This document shows, piece after piece, positions 17,509-25,640 of a DNA stretch of 60,342 nt; the stretch's first letter is position 1, and each line of letters begins with the position of its first letter. The translations under genes and the position numbers were made by a program. The notes beneath the pieces were generated by a model. It searched no databases and was not told the DNA's origin. It saw only the letters and a program-made list of their open reading frames with translations. Source of the DNA: a virus; the IMG/VR virus record IMGVR_UViG_3300008262_000063, positions 1 through 60,342 of that record; one strand, written 5' to 3'.

Positions 17509-18195
17509 ATGAGAGTTGATTTAAAAATTATTGAAGAAATCAAAAGACATAATCAGATTACTAGATATATCAATGAACAGGAATTACCACCTCCTCCACC
17601 ACCAGGTGATGCAGGGGAATTACCTCCTCCACCTCCAGGTGACGCAGGTGCTCCACCCCCTCCTCCTGCACCTGGTGTAGGTGCTCCACCACCAGCCGCT
17701 CCACCACAACCTGTTGATGTTGCTGCGGATCCTGATGTGGAAAAAATTGGGGATGAAAAGGAAAAGGAAAACAAAGAAGAAATTAAAGTAACTGATTTAG
17801 TTAAAAGTCAAAAATCTGTTGAAGATAAACAAGAAGAATATTTTGAAACATTATTCAACCACCTCAACGATTTGGAACAAAAACTTGGGACTATGGATGA
17901 CATAATTAACAAGTTAAATACACTAGAGACTAAGATAGAAAAATATAGAACAAAAAGTCCTGAAGAAAAAATGGAATTAAGAACATTGGATTCAGGACCA
18001 TTCAATCAGAAATTGAGTCAATTCTTTGAAGATAAAGAAGAAGACTTTGAAAAATCTGGAAAAGAACAATATATTATAACTCCTGACGATGTTGAAGGTT
18101 ACTCACCAAATGAAATCAAAAGAAGTTTTAGAGACTTCGGAGATACGGAAATGACACCTGAAAACGACATGAGCGGATTCAAGAAAATATATTAG
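17509..18195 (+). CDS. Pro-rich linker protein with coiled coil, unknown function
   Basis: 228 residues. A basic N-terminal helix (LKIIEEIKRHNQITRYINEQ) is followed by a proline tract (residues about 26-72) with PPPPPPGDAG-type repeats alternating with Ala/Val-Gly. Next comes a charged region and a predicted coiled coil (residues about 105-150, FNHLNDLEQKLGTMDDIINK). The C-terminal part is acidic, with ITPDDVEGYSPNEIKRSF. The Pro tract probably forms a rigid polyproline spacer. The product could be a minor virion or scaffold-like protein, since T4-type replication proteins do not carry such tracts, but this is a guess. The antisense frame over the Pro tract is a compositional artefact. Confidence 0.6.
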   Translation: MRVDLKIIEEIKRHNQITRYINEQELPPPPPPGDAGELPPPPPGDAGAPPPPPAPGVGAPPPAAPPQPVDVAADPDVEKIGDEKEKENKEEIKVTDLVKSQKSVEDKQEEYFETLFNHLNDLEQKLGTMDDIINKLNTLETKIEKYRTKSPEEKMELRTLDSGPFNQKLSQFFEDKEEDFEKSGKEQYIITPDDVEGYSPNEIKRSFRDFGDTEMTPENDMSGFKKIY

Positions 18196-18202
18196 TACTT
18201 TA

Positions 18203-18234
18203 TTTGACAAACCCACGGCTGACACTTACTATTG
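18203..18234 (+). promoter_or_regulatory. Host-like Bacteroidota promoter upstream of SSB gene
   Basis: TTTG at 18203-18206, a 20-base spacer, then TACTATTG at 18227-18234. This matches the Bacteroidota housekeeping pattern TTTG-N19-21-TAnnTTTG with one mismatch. A start site near 18241 would leave a leader of about 30 bases before the ATG at 18270. It differs from the TATTTATA boxes before structural genes, which suggests early or middle expression by unmodified host polymerase. Confidence 0.5.
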
Positions 18235-18269
18235 TGTATAATATTTCTTAACTTAAAATTTATTAAAAC

Positions 18270-19118
18270 ATGGCGACAAATCCATTAGATGCTATTTTAG
18301 CACAGTACGAACAATCACAAAAATCTGGTAGTAATACCAACAAAATGTCTCAAGATGAAAGAATGAAGAAATACTTCGCAGCTCTTCTTAAAGACAATGA
18401 AAAACAAGGACAAAAAAGACTTAGAATTCTACCAACTAATGATGGAAGTTCCCCCTTTAAAGAGGTGTGGTTTCACGAAATCCAAGTTGATGGTAAATGG
18501 CAAAAATTCTACGATCCAGGTAAGAACTCTAATGAACGTTCACCTTTGAGTGAAGTTTATGAAGAACTTATGGCGACTGGAAGAGAATCCGATAAAGAAC
18601 TCGCAAAACAATATAAACCAAGAAAATTTTACATCGTTAAGGTTATTGATCGTGATAACGAACAAGACGGTGTAAAATTTTGGAGGTTCAAACACAACTA
18701 CAAGAACGAGGGTATATTGGACAAAATAATTCCAATCTTCCGAGCTAAAGGTGATGTTACCGATTCTCAAAAAGGTAGAGACATTATCCTTGAAATGACT
18801 AAAGCAAAAACTCCAAAAGGTGGATTCTATACAATTATACAAACTGTTATGTATGATGATCCATCACCTCTACATGATAATGATGAAACATCAAAATCAT
18901 GGATTAATGATGAATTAACTTGGGAAGATGTTTATTCTAAAAAACCTGTAGAATATTTGGAAGCAATTGCAAAAGGTGAAACGCCAAAATGGGATAGTGA
19001 AAAAGGTGGTTATACTTACGGTGATTCATCAACTGGTGAAGTTTCTATTGGTGGTAAATCAACAACCTATAGTGACCCTCAAGAAGATTTTGATGCTGAC
19101 GGAGACCTTCCATTTTAA
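18270..19118 (+). CDS. Single-stranded DNA-binding protein, gp32-like
   Basis: 282 residues, probably the phage ssDNA-binding protein that coats template strands for UvsX, helicase and polymerase. A basic N-terminal segment (DERMKKYFAALLKDNEKQGQKRL) precedes an OB-fold-like body with aromatic strands (KEVWFHEIQVDGKWQKFYD, RKFYIVKVIDRD, VKFWRFKHNYK). The last 30 residues are acidic and end DFDADGDLPF. It contains no cysteine, so the zinc ribbon of T4 gp32 is absent. The acidic Asp-Leu-Pro-Phe tip resembles the DDDIPF tip of bacterial SSB rather than T4 gp32. The first gene of the replication block, it has a host-like promoter ahead and a terminator behind, so it can be expressed alone at high level, as expected for an SSB. 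Confidence 0.75.
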   Translation: MATNPLDAILAQYEQSQKSGSNTNKMSQDERMKKYFAALLKDNEKQGQKRLRILPTNDGSSPFKEVWFHEIQVDGKWQKFYDPGKNSNERSPLSEVYEELMATGRESDKELAKQYKPRKFYIVKVIDRDNEQDGVKFWRFKHNYKNEGILDKIIPIFRAKGDVTDSQKGRDIILEMTKAKTPKGGFYTIIQTVMYDDPSPLHDNDETSKSWINDELTWEDVYSKKPVEYLEAIAKGETPKWDSEKGGYTYGDSSTGEVSIGGKSTTYSDPQEDFDADGDLPF

Positions 19119-19135
19119 AAATATTTTCTAATCTC

Positions 19136-19166
19136 GAACCCCATTTAATAGGTGGGGTTCATTTTT
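19136..19166 (+). terminator. Intrinsic terminator after SSB gene
   Basis: GAACCCCA (19136-19143) pairs perfectly with TGGGGTTC (19153-19160) around a 9-base loop, followed by ATTTTTA. It lies in the spacer between the SSB and glycosyltransferase genes. Confidence 0.75.
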
Positions 19167-19186
19167 AAATTCACTAAAAATTTTAA

Positions 19187-19951
19187 ATGAATCACCCTTT
19201 CATTTCATGTAAATGTATAACTTATGGTAGAGTAAGTTTGTTAGAGGAAAGTTTATACTCTTTTTTAAATCAAAACTATGATGGAAAAAAAGAAATGATT
19301 ATAGTTAATGACTACCCATTACAAACATTAAAATTCGATCACCCTGACGTTAAGATTTATAATCTGAGTGAAACATTTCAAACTATTGGTGAAAAAGAAA
19401 ATTATGCAGTTTCGTTATGTTCTGGTGAAATTATTGCGGTTTGGGATGATGACGATATTGCATTACCAAATCACCTATCAAACGTTTCAAAATATTTTAT
19501 TAAAGATACCGATTTACTTCATTGGCAAAAAGGAGTATTTTATAACGAACCAAATATTACTGCAATAACAAGTTTGGGAAATTCGGGTATTGTATATAGT
19601 AAACAAATTTGGGAGAAGGTAGGTAAACACCCAATAGAGAATGCCGGATATGATGCAACATTTGTTCATAACATTATGAGAATGTCTAACAAAATTGTTA
19701 AAGCGTCACCACCTGACAATGAAGTATCGTGGTTTTACATGTGGGGAGGAAGAGATTATCATATGAGTGGGATGGGAACTGATTCACCAGAAAGACCTAA
19801 TGTCATTGTAAGACATTCACAATATATTGAAAATGAAAGAAGGAAAGGTAAAATACCAACAGGTGAAATAGAATTAAAACCAAAATGGAAAAAAGATTAT
19901 CAAAAATTATTAAACGATTATAACAATGGCAATAAAGAAAAAAGAAATTAG
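19187..19951 (+). CDS. Family 2 glycosyltransferase (GT-A fold)
   Basis: 254 residues. The N-terminus ISCKCITYGRVSLLEESLYS with FLNQNYDGKKEMIIVND is the nucleotide-sugar-binding start of GT2 enzymes. The metal-binding DxD region is DDDD at residues 87-90 (AVWDDDDIALPNHL). A later GNSGIVYSKQIWEKVG block supplies the acceptor side, and GYDATFVHNIM gives a conserved Asp. No membrane segment is present, so it is soluble. It overlaps uvsX by 26 bases and sits inside the replication block, as the T4 DNA glucosyltransferases are associated with DNA metabolism. Substrates could be modified DNA bases or virion/host glycans. No hydroxymethylase is seen in this window to support base modification. Confidence 0.75.
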   Translation: MNHPFISCKCITYGRVSLLEESLYSFLNQNYDGKKEMIIVNDYPLQTLKFDHPDVKIYNLSETFQTIGEKENYAVSLCSGEIIAVWDDDDIALPNHLSNVSKYFIKDTDLLHWQKGVFYNEPNITAITSLGNSGIVYSKQIWEKVGKHPIENAGYDATFVHNIMRMSNKIVKASPPDNEVSWFYMWGGRDYHMSGMGTDSPERPNVIVRHSQYIENERRKGKIPTGEIELKPKWKKDYQKLLNDYNNGNKEKRN

Positions 19952-20927
19952 TTTGGATTCTATTAAGTCCAAATTTTCAACAAAAACAAAATATAAGACG
20001 GAAAGTTTCTACAATTGTGGAGAATCGTTCATGGATGCTTGTGGATTACCAGGACCTGTTATGGGTGGGATTAACATCTTTTTAGGGCATACGAATACTT
20101 CGAAAACTACTGCAATGATTTTAGCTGCGGCTGATGCACAAAAAAGAGGACATCTTCCTGTGTTTATTATTACCGAAAAAAAGTGGAATTGGCCACACGC
20201 AGTTGAATTAGGATTAGAAGCTGAACAAACAGAAGATGGAACATGGGATGGGGACTTTATATTCAACGATAGTTTTGATTATATTGAACAAGCTACTGAA
20301 TATATAAATAATTTGTTAGACGCTCAAGAAAAAGGTGAGTTACCTTATAACTTACTTATTTTATGGGATAGTGTTGGTTCATTACCATGTCAAATGACTT
20401 TTGAAGGTAAAGGTGGAAAAATGCACAATGCGGCGGCTTTAGCTGATAAGGTTGGAATGGGTATTCATTCAAGAATTACGAAATCAAAGAAAGAAGATTA
20501 TCCGTATTATAATACTATGGTTGTAATCAACCAACCTTGGGTTCAATTACCCTCAAATCCTTTTGGACAACCAAAAATTAAAGCTAAAGGTGGTGAAGCT
20601 TTATGGCTAGCAGCATCATTAGTATTTCTTTTTGGTAATGAAGTGGATAATGGTATTAACCACATTACAGCAACGAAAAATGGAAGAACAGTTTCTTACG
20701 CTGTTAGAACTAAAATTTCTATACTTAAAAATCATGTAAATGGTATTGCTTACAAAGATGGTAAAATCATAGCAGTACCACAAGGTTATATATCCGATAC
20801 AAAGGAAGCGTTGGAGAAATACAAAAAAGAATATTCACAATATTGGAACGCAATATTGAGTGGAACTGGTGAGATTACTTTAGATGAGACTGTATCTGAA
20901 ATCAATGATATTTCTTATGAAGATTAA
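19926..20927 (+). CDS. uvsX: UvsX-type RecA-like recombinase
   Basis: 333 residues with a RecA core. The P-loop is GHTNTSKT (residues 54-61), lacking the usual Gly before Lys. T4 UvsX also has a non-canonical loop of this kind (GPSKSFKS). Other RecA landmarks are the catalytic-Glu region VFIITEKKWNW, the Walker B-like strand LLILWDSVGSLP and the loop-2/Gln area NTMVVINQPWVQ. UvsX forms filaments on ssDNA and drives strand exchange and recombination-dependent replication. It starts within the end of the glycosyltransferase gene and ends 33 bases before the methylase gene. T4 UvsX is 391 residues, so this one is compact. Confidence 0.85.
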   Translation: MAIKKKEISLDSIKSKFSTKTKYKTESFYNCGESFMDACGLPGPVMGGINIFLGHTNTSKTTAMILAAADAQKRGHLPVFIITEKKWNWPHAVELGLEAEQTEDGTWDGDFIFNDSFDYIEQATEYINNLLDAQEKGELPYNLLILWDSVGSLPCQMTFEGKGGKMHNAAALADKVGMGIHSRITKSKKEDYPYYNTMVVINQPWVQLPSNPFGQPKIKAKGGEALWLAASLVFLFGNEVDNGINHITATKNGRTVSYAVRTKISILKNHVNGIAYKDGKIIAVPQGYISDTKEALEKYKKEYSQYWNAILSGTGEITLDETVSEINDISYED

Positions 20928-20938
20928 AAAATTTATAT

Positions 20939-20946
20939 TACATTTG
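20939..20946 (+). promoter_or_regulatory. TAnnTTTG -7 box upstream of adenine methylase gene
   Basis: TACATTTG exactly matches the Bacteroidota -7 consensus TAnnTTTG, 14 bases before the ATG at 20961. No clear TTTG -33 element is visible at the expected distance, so the assignment is tentative. Confidence 0.4.
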
Positions 20947-20960
20947 TAAAAAAAACGCAC

Positions 20961-21800
20961 ATGCTTTCTTATATCGGTGGCAAATCAAAAATCGGAAAAT
21001 GGATTGTACCATTCATTCCAAAAGACACAGAAACGTATGTAGAACCTTTCTCAGGAATGTATTGGGTATTCTTCAACATGGATTTGAAAGAATACCCAAA
21101 CCTGAAGAATGTTGTCTATAACGACTTCAACCCTTTAAATTATAACTTATTTAAATGTATTCAGAACCCATCTGAACTATTGAAACATATTGAATCAATA
21201 CCTTGTCAACAGTTTGGCGTTAGTGACACCCCACAAGTATTTAAAGAACAATTCAACCTGTTCCAATCTGAAATATTCAATGAAGGTTTTAAAGTCGAAA
21301 CACCTGATTATTCAACAGCAGCAAAATATGTCTATGTGTTGACGCAAGTATTCAGTGGTTCTAAACCTGAAACAAGTTCATTCATTGATTTGAAAGGTAA
21401 GTATAAATCAAAGTATCTTACATTCAGAGATAAGTTGAGTAAACCTGATTGGGTTGAACACTTCTTGAAAATCACCAATGTTGAGAATATGGACTTTGCT
21501 GATGTTATCAATAAATACGATTCTCCAAAGACTTATTTCTACACTGACCCTCCTTATTGGAAAACTGAGAATTATTACTCTAATCACGATTTTGACAGAA
21601 ATGACCACGAGAGATTGGCAAATGTTTTAAAAGAAATGGAAGGTAAATTCAGTCTATCTTATTATGACTTTGATTTACTTAGTCAATGGTTTCCTAAAGA
21701 TGAATACAAATGGGAATCAAAAGAATTCGCCAAAGCGGCTGCGGCTAAAAAGGGTAAAGAACAAACGAAAGGAACAGAATTGTTAATCATGAATTATTAA
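20961..21800 (+). CDS. DNA adenine N6-methyltransferase, Dam/D12 class
   Basis: 279 residues. The N-terminal LSYIGGKSKIGKWIVPFIP is the S-adenosylmethionine-binding GGK motif of the D12 class. YVEPFSGMYWVFFNM corresponds to motif I (usually EPFxGsG; the second Gly is replaced here). TDPPYWKTENYY is the catalytic DPPY motif. It methylates adenine in a short DNA target, probably to protect phage DNA from host restriction or to mark it. No restriction enzyme partner lies nearby, so this is an orphan phage methylase. The RNase H gene follows four bases after. Confidence 0.9.
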   Translation: MLSYIGGKSKIGKWIVPFIPKDTETYVEPFSGMYWVFFNMDLKEYPNLKNVVYNDFNPLNYNLFKCIQNPSELLKHIESIPCQQFGVSDTPQVFKEQFNLFQSEIFNEGFKVETPDYSTAAKYVYVLTQVFSGSKPETSSFIDLKGKYKSKYLTFRDKLSKPDWVEHFLKITNVENMDFADVINKYDSPKTYFYTDPPYWKTENYYSNHDFDRNDHERLANVLKEMEGKFSLSYYDFDLLSQWFPKDEYKWESKEFAKAAAAKKGKEQTKGTELLIMNY

Positions 21801-21804
21801 TTAA

Positions 21805-22812
21805 ATGAATAAAACGTTAATAATTGACGCAAACAACCTCCTTAAAATAGGCTTCCATGGTGTAAAAGATTATTACCACAACGGAAAACATATTGGTGGG
21901 ATATGGCATTTCTTGAATACAATTAGACGATTTATTGAGGAACAAAACTTTGATAAGGTAATTGTTTTTTGGGATGGTGAGGGTAACTCATCCGCAAGAA
22001 AATTAATCTATCCACAATATAAAGAAAATCGTAACAAAGTACCTGACGAACCGAAGGACGAATCTTTCAGTTACCAAAAACAAAGAGTCAAACAATATTT
22101 GGAAGAAATGTTTGTAAGACAAGTTGATATTGGAAATAATGAAGCTGATGATTTGATTGCTCATTATTGTCATATAGCGACTAATGAGAAAATAACCATA
22201 TTCTCAGGTGATATGGACTTGACACAACTTATATCGGACAATGTATCGATATACTCACCAAGGATAAAACAAACGTATAAAAAGGGTGATAGAATCAAGG
22301 TACAAGAATACTGGGTACCTCATTACAATATTAAAACCTATAAAGTTTTGGCGGGTGATAAATCAGATAATATTGATGGAATATATTATTTAGGTGATAA
22401 AACCTTATTTAAATTATTTCCGGAGTTATTGGAGGATGAAATTAGTGTTGAACAAGTTTTGAATAAGGCTGAAGAATTATTAAAAGAAGATAAAAACAAT
22501 TCCGTTCTCAAAAACCTTTTATCAGGTAAAACAAAAAGTGGAATTTATGGACAGGAATATTTTGAAATTAATGAAAAAATTGTTAATCTTGATAACCCCT
22601 TGATTAGTAATGAGGGAAAAGAGATTGTAGAATTATATTACAAAGAAACTTTAGACCCTGAAGGTAGAGGACATAGAAACCTAATAAAAATGATGATGGA
22701 AGATGGTTTCTTTAAATTTTTACCGAAAGGTGATGACGCTTGGGTTAACTTTGTAAAACCATTTTTAAAACTAACACGAAAAGAGAAAAAAAATTTTAAA
22801 ACTAAAAATTAA
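21805..22812 (+). CDS. rnh: RNase H / 5'-3' flap exonuclease, T4 Rnh-like
   Basis: 335 residues with the FEN/T4 RNase H fold: LIIDANNLLKIGF (first metal Asp), KVIVFWDGEGNSSARKLIYP with YKENR (second Asp and basic cleft), NNEADDLIAHYC with TIFSGDMDLTQL (acidic cluster EADD and GDMD), and LAGDKSDNIDGIYYLG, the helix-hairpin-helix/GDxSDN site. It removes RNA primers and flaps from lagging-strand fragments, in the same set as SSB, helicase and primase. The length fits T4 RNase H (305 residues) with a slightly longer C-terminus. Confidence 0.88.
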   Translation: MNKTLIIDANNLLKIGFHGVKDYYHNGKHIGGIWHFLNTIRRFIEEQNFDKVIVFWDGEGNSSARKLIYPQYKENRNKVPDEPKDESFSYQKQRVKQYLEEMFVRQVDIGNNEADDLIAHYCHIATNEKITIFSGDMDLTQLISDNVSIYSPRIKQTYKKGDRIKVQEYWVPHYNIKTYKVLAGDKSDNIDGIYYLGDKTLFKLFPELLEDEISVEQVLNKAEELLKEDKNNSVLKNLLSGKTKSGIYGQEYFEINEKIVNLDNPLISNEGKEIVELYYKETLDPEGRGHRNLIKMMMEDGFFKFLPKGDDAWVNFVKPFLKLTRKEKKNFKTKN

Positions 22813-22817
22813 AAAAA

Positions 22818-23273
22818 ATGAGAGAGCAACACGATTTAATGAAACTTGAGTTTCTTATGATGGTAAACGATAATATTATCGTTCAAAGATTTTTCAATGT
22901 AAGAGATTATAACCCCAAAGCCAAAAATTCTGTTGAATTGTTGGAGTATATGAATGGGTTGGTTTCAGACATTCAGTATTCACTTAAAATGAAGTCAGTG
23001 TCGTATTTGTTGGAGAATCAGTATGAGATAACAAATAACCCTTCAATCTTGAATACGTCTTTTATAGACGGTCCTGAGTACTTTAACATTTTCATAAAAC
23101 AAAATGACAAGACAATTTGTCATAGACAAATTGATGCAAAATTGTACCCACCTAAAATAAGATACACCGTAGACATACGCCAGCAAATAAAAAATGTACT
23201 TTACGATCTTACTGACATTTTTTCAGATAAAGATTTAACATTTGAATATTTGGGATATAGCACTTTAGTATAA
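22818..23273 (+). CDS. Conserved-looking replication-block protein of unknown function
   Basis: 151 residues, mixed alpha/beta with no membrane segment or catalytic motif. It starts MREQHDLMKLEFLMMVNDN, has a helical middle (NSVELLEYMNGLVSDIQYS), a beta segment FNIFIKQNDKTICHRQIDAK and ends LGYSTLV. It lies five bases after the RNase H gene and just before the helicase gene. In T4 the helicase loader gp59 and other small accessory proteins lie near these genes, but I see no residue-level similarity to gp59, so no function is claimed. Confidence 0.65.
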   Translation: MREQHDLMKLEFLMMVNDNIIVQRFFNVRDYNPKAKNSVELLEYMNGLVSDIQYSLKMKSVSYLLENQYEITNNPSILNTSFIDGPEYFNIFIKQNDKTICHRQIDAKLYPPKIRYTVDIRQQIKNVLYDLTDIFSDKDLTFEYLGYSTLV

Positions 23274-23281
23274 TATTTATC
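23249..23281 (+). promoter_or_regulatory. TTTG ... TATTTATC promoter-like element upstream of helicase gene
   Basis: TTTG at 23249-23252 is followed 21 bases later by TATTTATC at 23274-23281, 19 bases before the ATG at 23301. It combines a host-like -33 element with the recurrent TATTTAT box. It probably drives the helicase-nrdB-nrdA operon. Confidence 0.4.
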
Positions 23282-23300
23282 TAAAACTCACCTAAAATTT

Positions 23301-24677
23301 ATGACTAATAATAAAAATTTTGATTACTTAGGAAGTTCATTTCAGATACAACTACTTAATCAAATAATTCTAGATAGTAATTTTTCAAGGTCGATTGTTG
23401 ATGTTATAGAACCAAACTATTTCGAAAACAAGTACTTTAAACTCATCATACAGATGATTAAAGAATACAATCAAAAGTGGGACAGTGTTCCCACTTTTGA
23501 TACCTTAGAGCAAATCGCTAAATCGGAATTCCAACAAGAAAATGTTGTTAAGGTTGTTATTGATACAATTAAAAAAATCAAAGAAGCTCAATTGTCTGGT
23601 GGTGAGTTTGTTCAAGAAAAGGCACTTAAATTCTGTAAACAACAAGAATTACAGAAAGCCATTACCAAGGCTCAGAAAGTAATTGATGGGGGTGAATTTG
23701 AAAACTATGACACCCTTGAAGAAATGATTAGAGAAGCTCTACAAGTAGGTGTTAGAGATGATGGGATGTTAAATGTATTCTCCAATTTGGATGATGTATT
23801 GAATGAAGATTTCAGACATCCAATTCCAATGGGTATCCCCGGTATTGATAAATTATTGAAAGGTGGTTTAGCTAAAGGGGAAATTGGTGTGGTACTTGCA
23901 CCAACAGGTGTTGGTAAATCAACATTCCTAACAAAAATAGCAAACCATGGTTTTAATTTGGGATATAATGTTCTACAAATATTTTTTGAGGATAATCCCA
24001 AGGTTATTCAAAGAAAACATTTTACCTTGTGGACTAAAGTTCACCCTGATGATATGTCAAACAAAAAGGATGAAGTTATCAAAAAGGTTAGACATATTGA
24101 AAATACCATGGAAAACCAACTTATCTTGGAAAAACTTCCATCTGATACAATGACAATGAGTCAAATCAAAAATCTTGTTAGAAAGAAGATTGCTGAGGGT
24201 GTTAAAATTGATATGATATTATTGGATTATATTGATTGTGTTGTGCCTGAGAAGAACTTGGGTGACGAATGGAAATCAGAAGGTTCAGTTATGAGAGCAT
24301 TTGAGGCAATGTGTCATGAATTGAGTTTGGCGGGATGGACGGCAACTCAAGGTAACAGAAGTTCAATATCATCTGAGGTGGTAACAACGGATCAAATGGG
24401 TGGTTCTATTAAGAAGGCTCAAGTTGGACATGTTATCATATCAGTCGCTAAAACATTACAACAGAAAGAGATGAAATTAGCAACTATAGCTATAACAAAA
24501 TCAAGGATTGGTGATGATGGTATTATCTTCGAAAATTGTAAGTTTGATAATGGTATGTTGGACATTGATACAGAATCATCGGTTACTTTCTTAGGACATG
24601 AAGAACAAAAAGAAGAAAACAATAGACAGAGAATTAAAGATTTATTAGAAAAAAGAAAACAAAAACAAGGTATTTAA
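23301..24677 (+). CDS. Replicative DNA helicase, DnaB/T4 gp41-like
   Basis: 458 residues. An N-terminal helical domain (YLGSSFQIQLLNQIILD with YFENKYFKLI) corresponds to the DnaB N-domain. The RecA-like motor starts IPMGIPGIDKLLKGGLAKGE, with Walker A APTGVGKST at residues about 200-208 and VLQIFFEDNPKVIQRKH for the catalytic Glu region. Walker B is DMILLDYIDCVVP, and AGWTATQGNRSS is the Gln sensor. It unwinds DNA 5' to 3' as a hexamer on the lagging strand, working with the primase at the right end of the window and the SSB. The nrdB gene follows with only three bases between. Confidence 0.9.
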   Translation: MTNNKNFDYLGSSFQIQLLNQIILDSNFSRSIVDVIEPNYFENKYFKLIIQMIKEYNQKWDSVPTFDTLEQIAKSEFQQENVVKVVIDTIKKIKEAQLSGGEFVQEKALKFCKQQELQKAITKAQKVIDGGEFENYDTLEEMIREALQVGVRDDGMLNVFSNLDDVLNEDFRHPIPMGIPGIDKLLKGGLAKGEIGVVLAPTGVGKSTFLTKIANHGFNLGYNVLQIFFEDNPKVIQRKHFTLWTKVHPDDMSNKKDEVIKKVRHIENTMENQLILEKLPSDTMTMSQIKNLVRKKIAEGVKIDMILLDYIDCVVPEKNLGDEWKSEGSVMRAFEAMCHELSLAGWTATQGNRSSISSEVVTTDQMGGSIKKAQVGHVIISVAKTLQQKEMKLATIAITKSRIGDDGIIFENCKFDNGMLDIDTESSVTFLGHEEQKEENNRQRIKDLLEKRKQKQGI

Positions 24678-24680
24678 ATT

Positions 24681-25631
24681 ATGACTGAAAAAATATTAAC
24701 AGAAAATCCAAATCGTTTTGTGATTTTCCCCATCCAATACAATGACATTTGGGAATACTATAAACAACATCAGGCGGCTTTTTGGACGGCTGAAGAGGTT
24801 GACTTGACAGGTGACATCAGAGAGTGGCAGAACTTGTCTGAGAACGAACAATACTTCATCAAGAACATATTGTCATTCTTCGCAGCATCTGATGGTATTG
24901 TCAATGAGAACTTGGCTGAGAACTTCTACCGTGAAGTACAATACCCTGAAGCAAAATTTTTCTATGGATTTCAATTAATGATGGAAAATATCCATTCTTT
25001 AATGTATTCTTTATTAATTGATACTTATATATCCAGTCCAAAGGAAAAGGACGAATGTTTCAATGCGATTGATAGATTACCTGCGGTTCAGAAAAAAGCC
25101 AAATGGGCTTTGGATTGGATTGAAAAAGCGTCCTTCCAAGAAAGATTGGTAGCGTTTGCTGCGGTTGAGGGGATATTCTTTTCAGGGTCATTTTGTTCAA
25201 TATTTTGGTTGAAATCAAGGGGGGTTATGCAAGGTCTTTGTAATGCTAATTCATTGATTTTCAAAGATGAAAACCTACATTGTGATTTCGCAATTCACTT
25301 GTTGAACAACCACGTTGAGAATAAACCAAGTGAAAAAAGAATAAAGGAAATATTATTGTCAGCTTTGGAAATTGAAAAAGAGTTTATCACAGAATCACTA
25401 CCAGTGTCATTAATCGGAATGAATTCCAATTTAATGAAACAATACTTGGAATTTGTTGTTGATGGTTTGTTGGTTAAATTTGGATGTAGTAAACAATTTA
25501 ATGTTGAACAACCATTCAAGTTTATGGAACAAATTGCAATTGAAACCAAAGGTAACTTCTTCGAATCAAGAACTATGGAGTATCAAAAAGCAAAACTTAA
25601 CGAAACTATTTCATTCACAGACGATTTTTAA
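24681..25631 (+). CDS. nrdB: Ribonucleotide reductase class Ia, beta subunit
   Basis: 316 residues. All di-iron ligands of class I R2 are visible: the Asp in AEEVDLTGD, Glu and His in ENIHS, Glu in VEGIFFSGS, and Glu and His in DENLHCD. The radical Tyr is in MYSLLIDTY, four residues after the ENIHS His. The sequence order is closer to the eukaryote-like R2 group than to E. coli NrdB. The C-terminus SFTDDF matches the short acidic-aromatic tail that docks on the alpha subunit. It supplies the tyrosyl radical for reducing ribonucleotides to deoxyribonucleotides. It is coupled to the helicase (3 bases) and to nrdA (9 bases). Confidence 0.93.
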   Translation: MTEKILTENPNRFVIFPIQYNDIWEYYKQHQAAFWTAEEVDLTGDIREWQNLSENEQYFIKNILSFFAASDGIVNENLAENFYREVQYPEAKFFYGFQLMMENIHSLMYSLLIDTYISSPKEKDECFNAIDRLPAVQKKAKWALDWIEKASFQERLVAFAAVEGIFFSGSFCSIFWLKSRGVMQGLCNANSLIFKDENLHCDFAIHLLNNHVENKPSEKRIKEILLSALEIEKEFITESLPVSLIGMNSNLMKQYLEFVVDGLLVKFGCSKQFNVEQPFKFMEQIAIETKGNFFESRTMEYQKAKLNETISFTDDF

Positions 25632-25640
25632 AAATTAATT

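Noticed and set aside
17553-17774. Antisense Gly/Ser-rich reading frame over the Pro tract
   Set aside because: It is the mirror of the CCA/CCT proline codons, has no independent start signal and lies within a convincing coding gene.
18204-18242. TTGACA ... TATAAT sigma70-type promoter before the SSB gene
   Set aside because: The spacing is about 27 bases, too long for sigma70. The TTTG-N20-TACTATTG arrangement fits the likely host better.
20961-21800. Restriction-modification system
   Set aside because: Only the adenine methylase is present. Neighbours are RNase H and UvsX, and no endonuclease or specificity subunit is seen.
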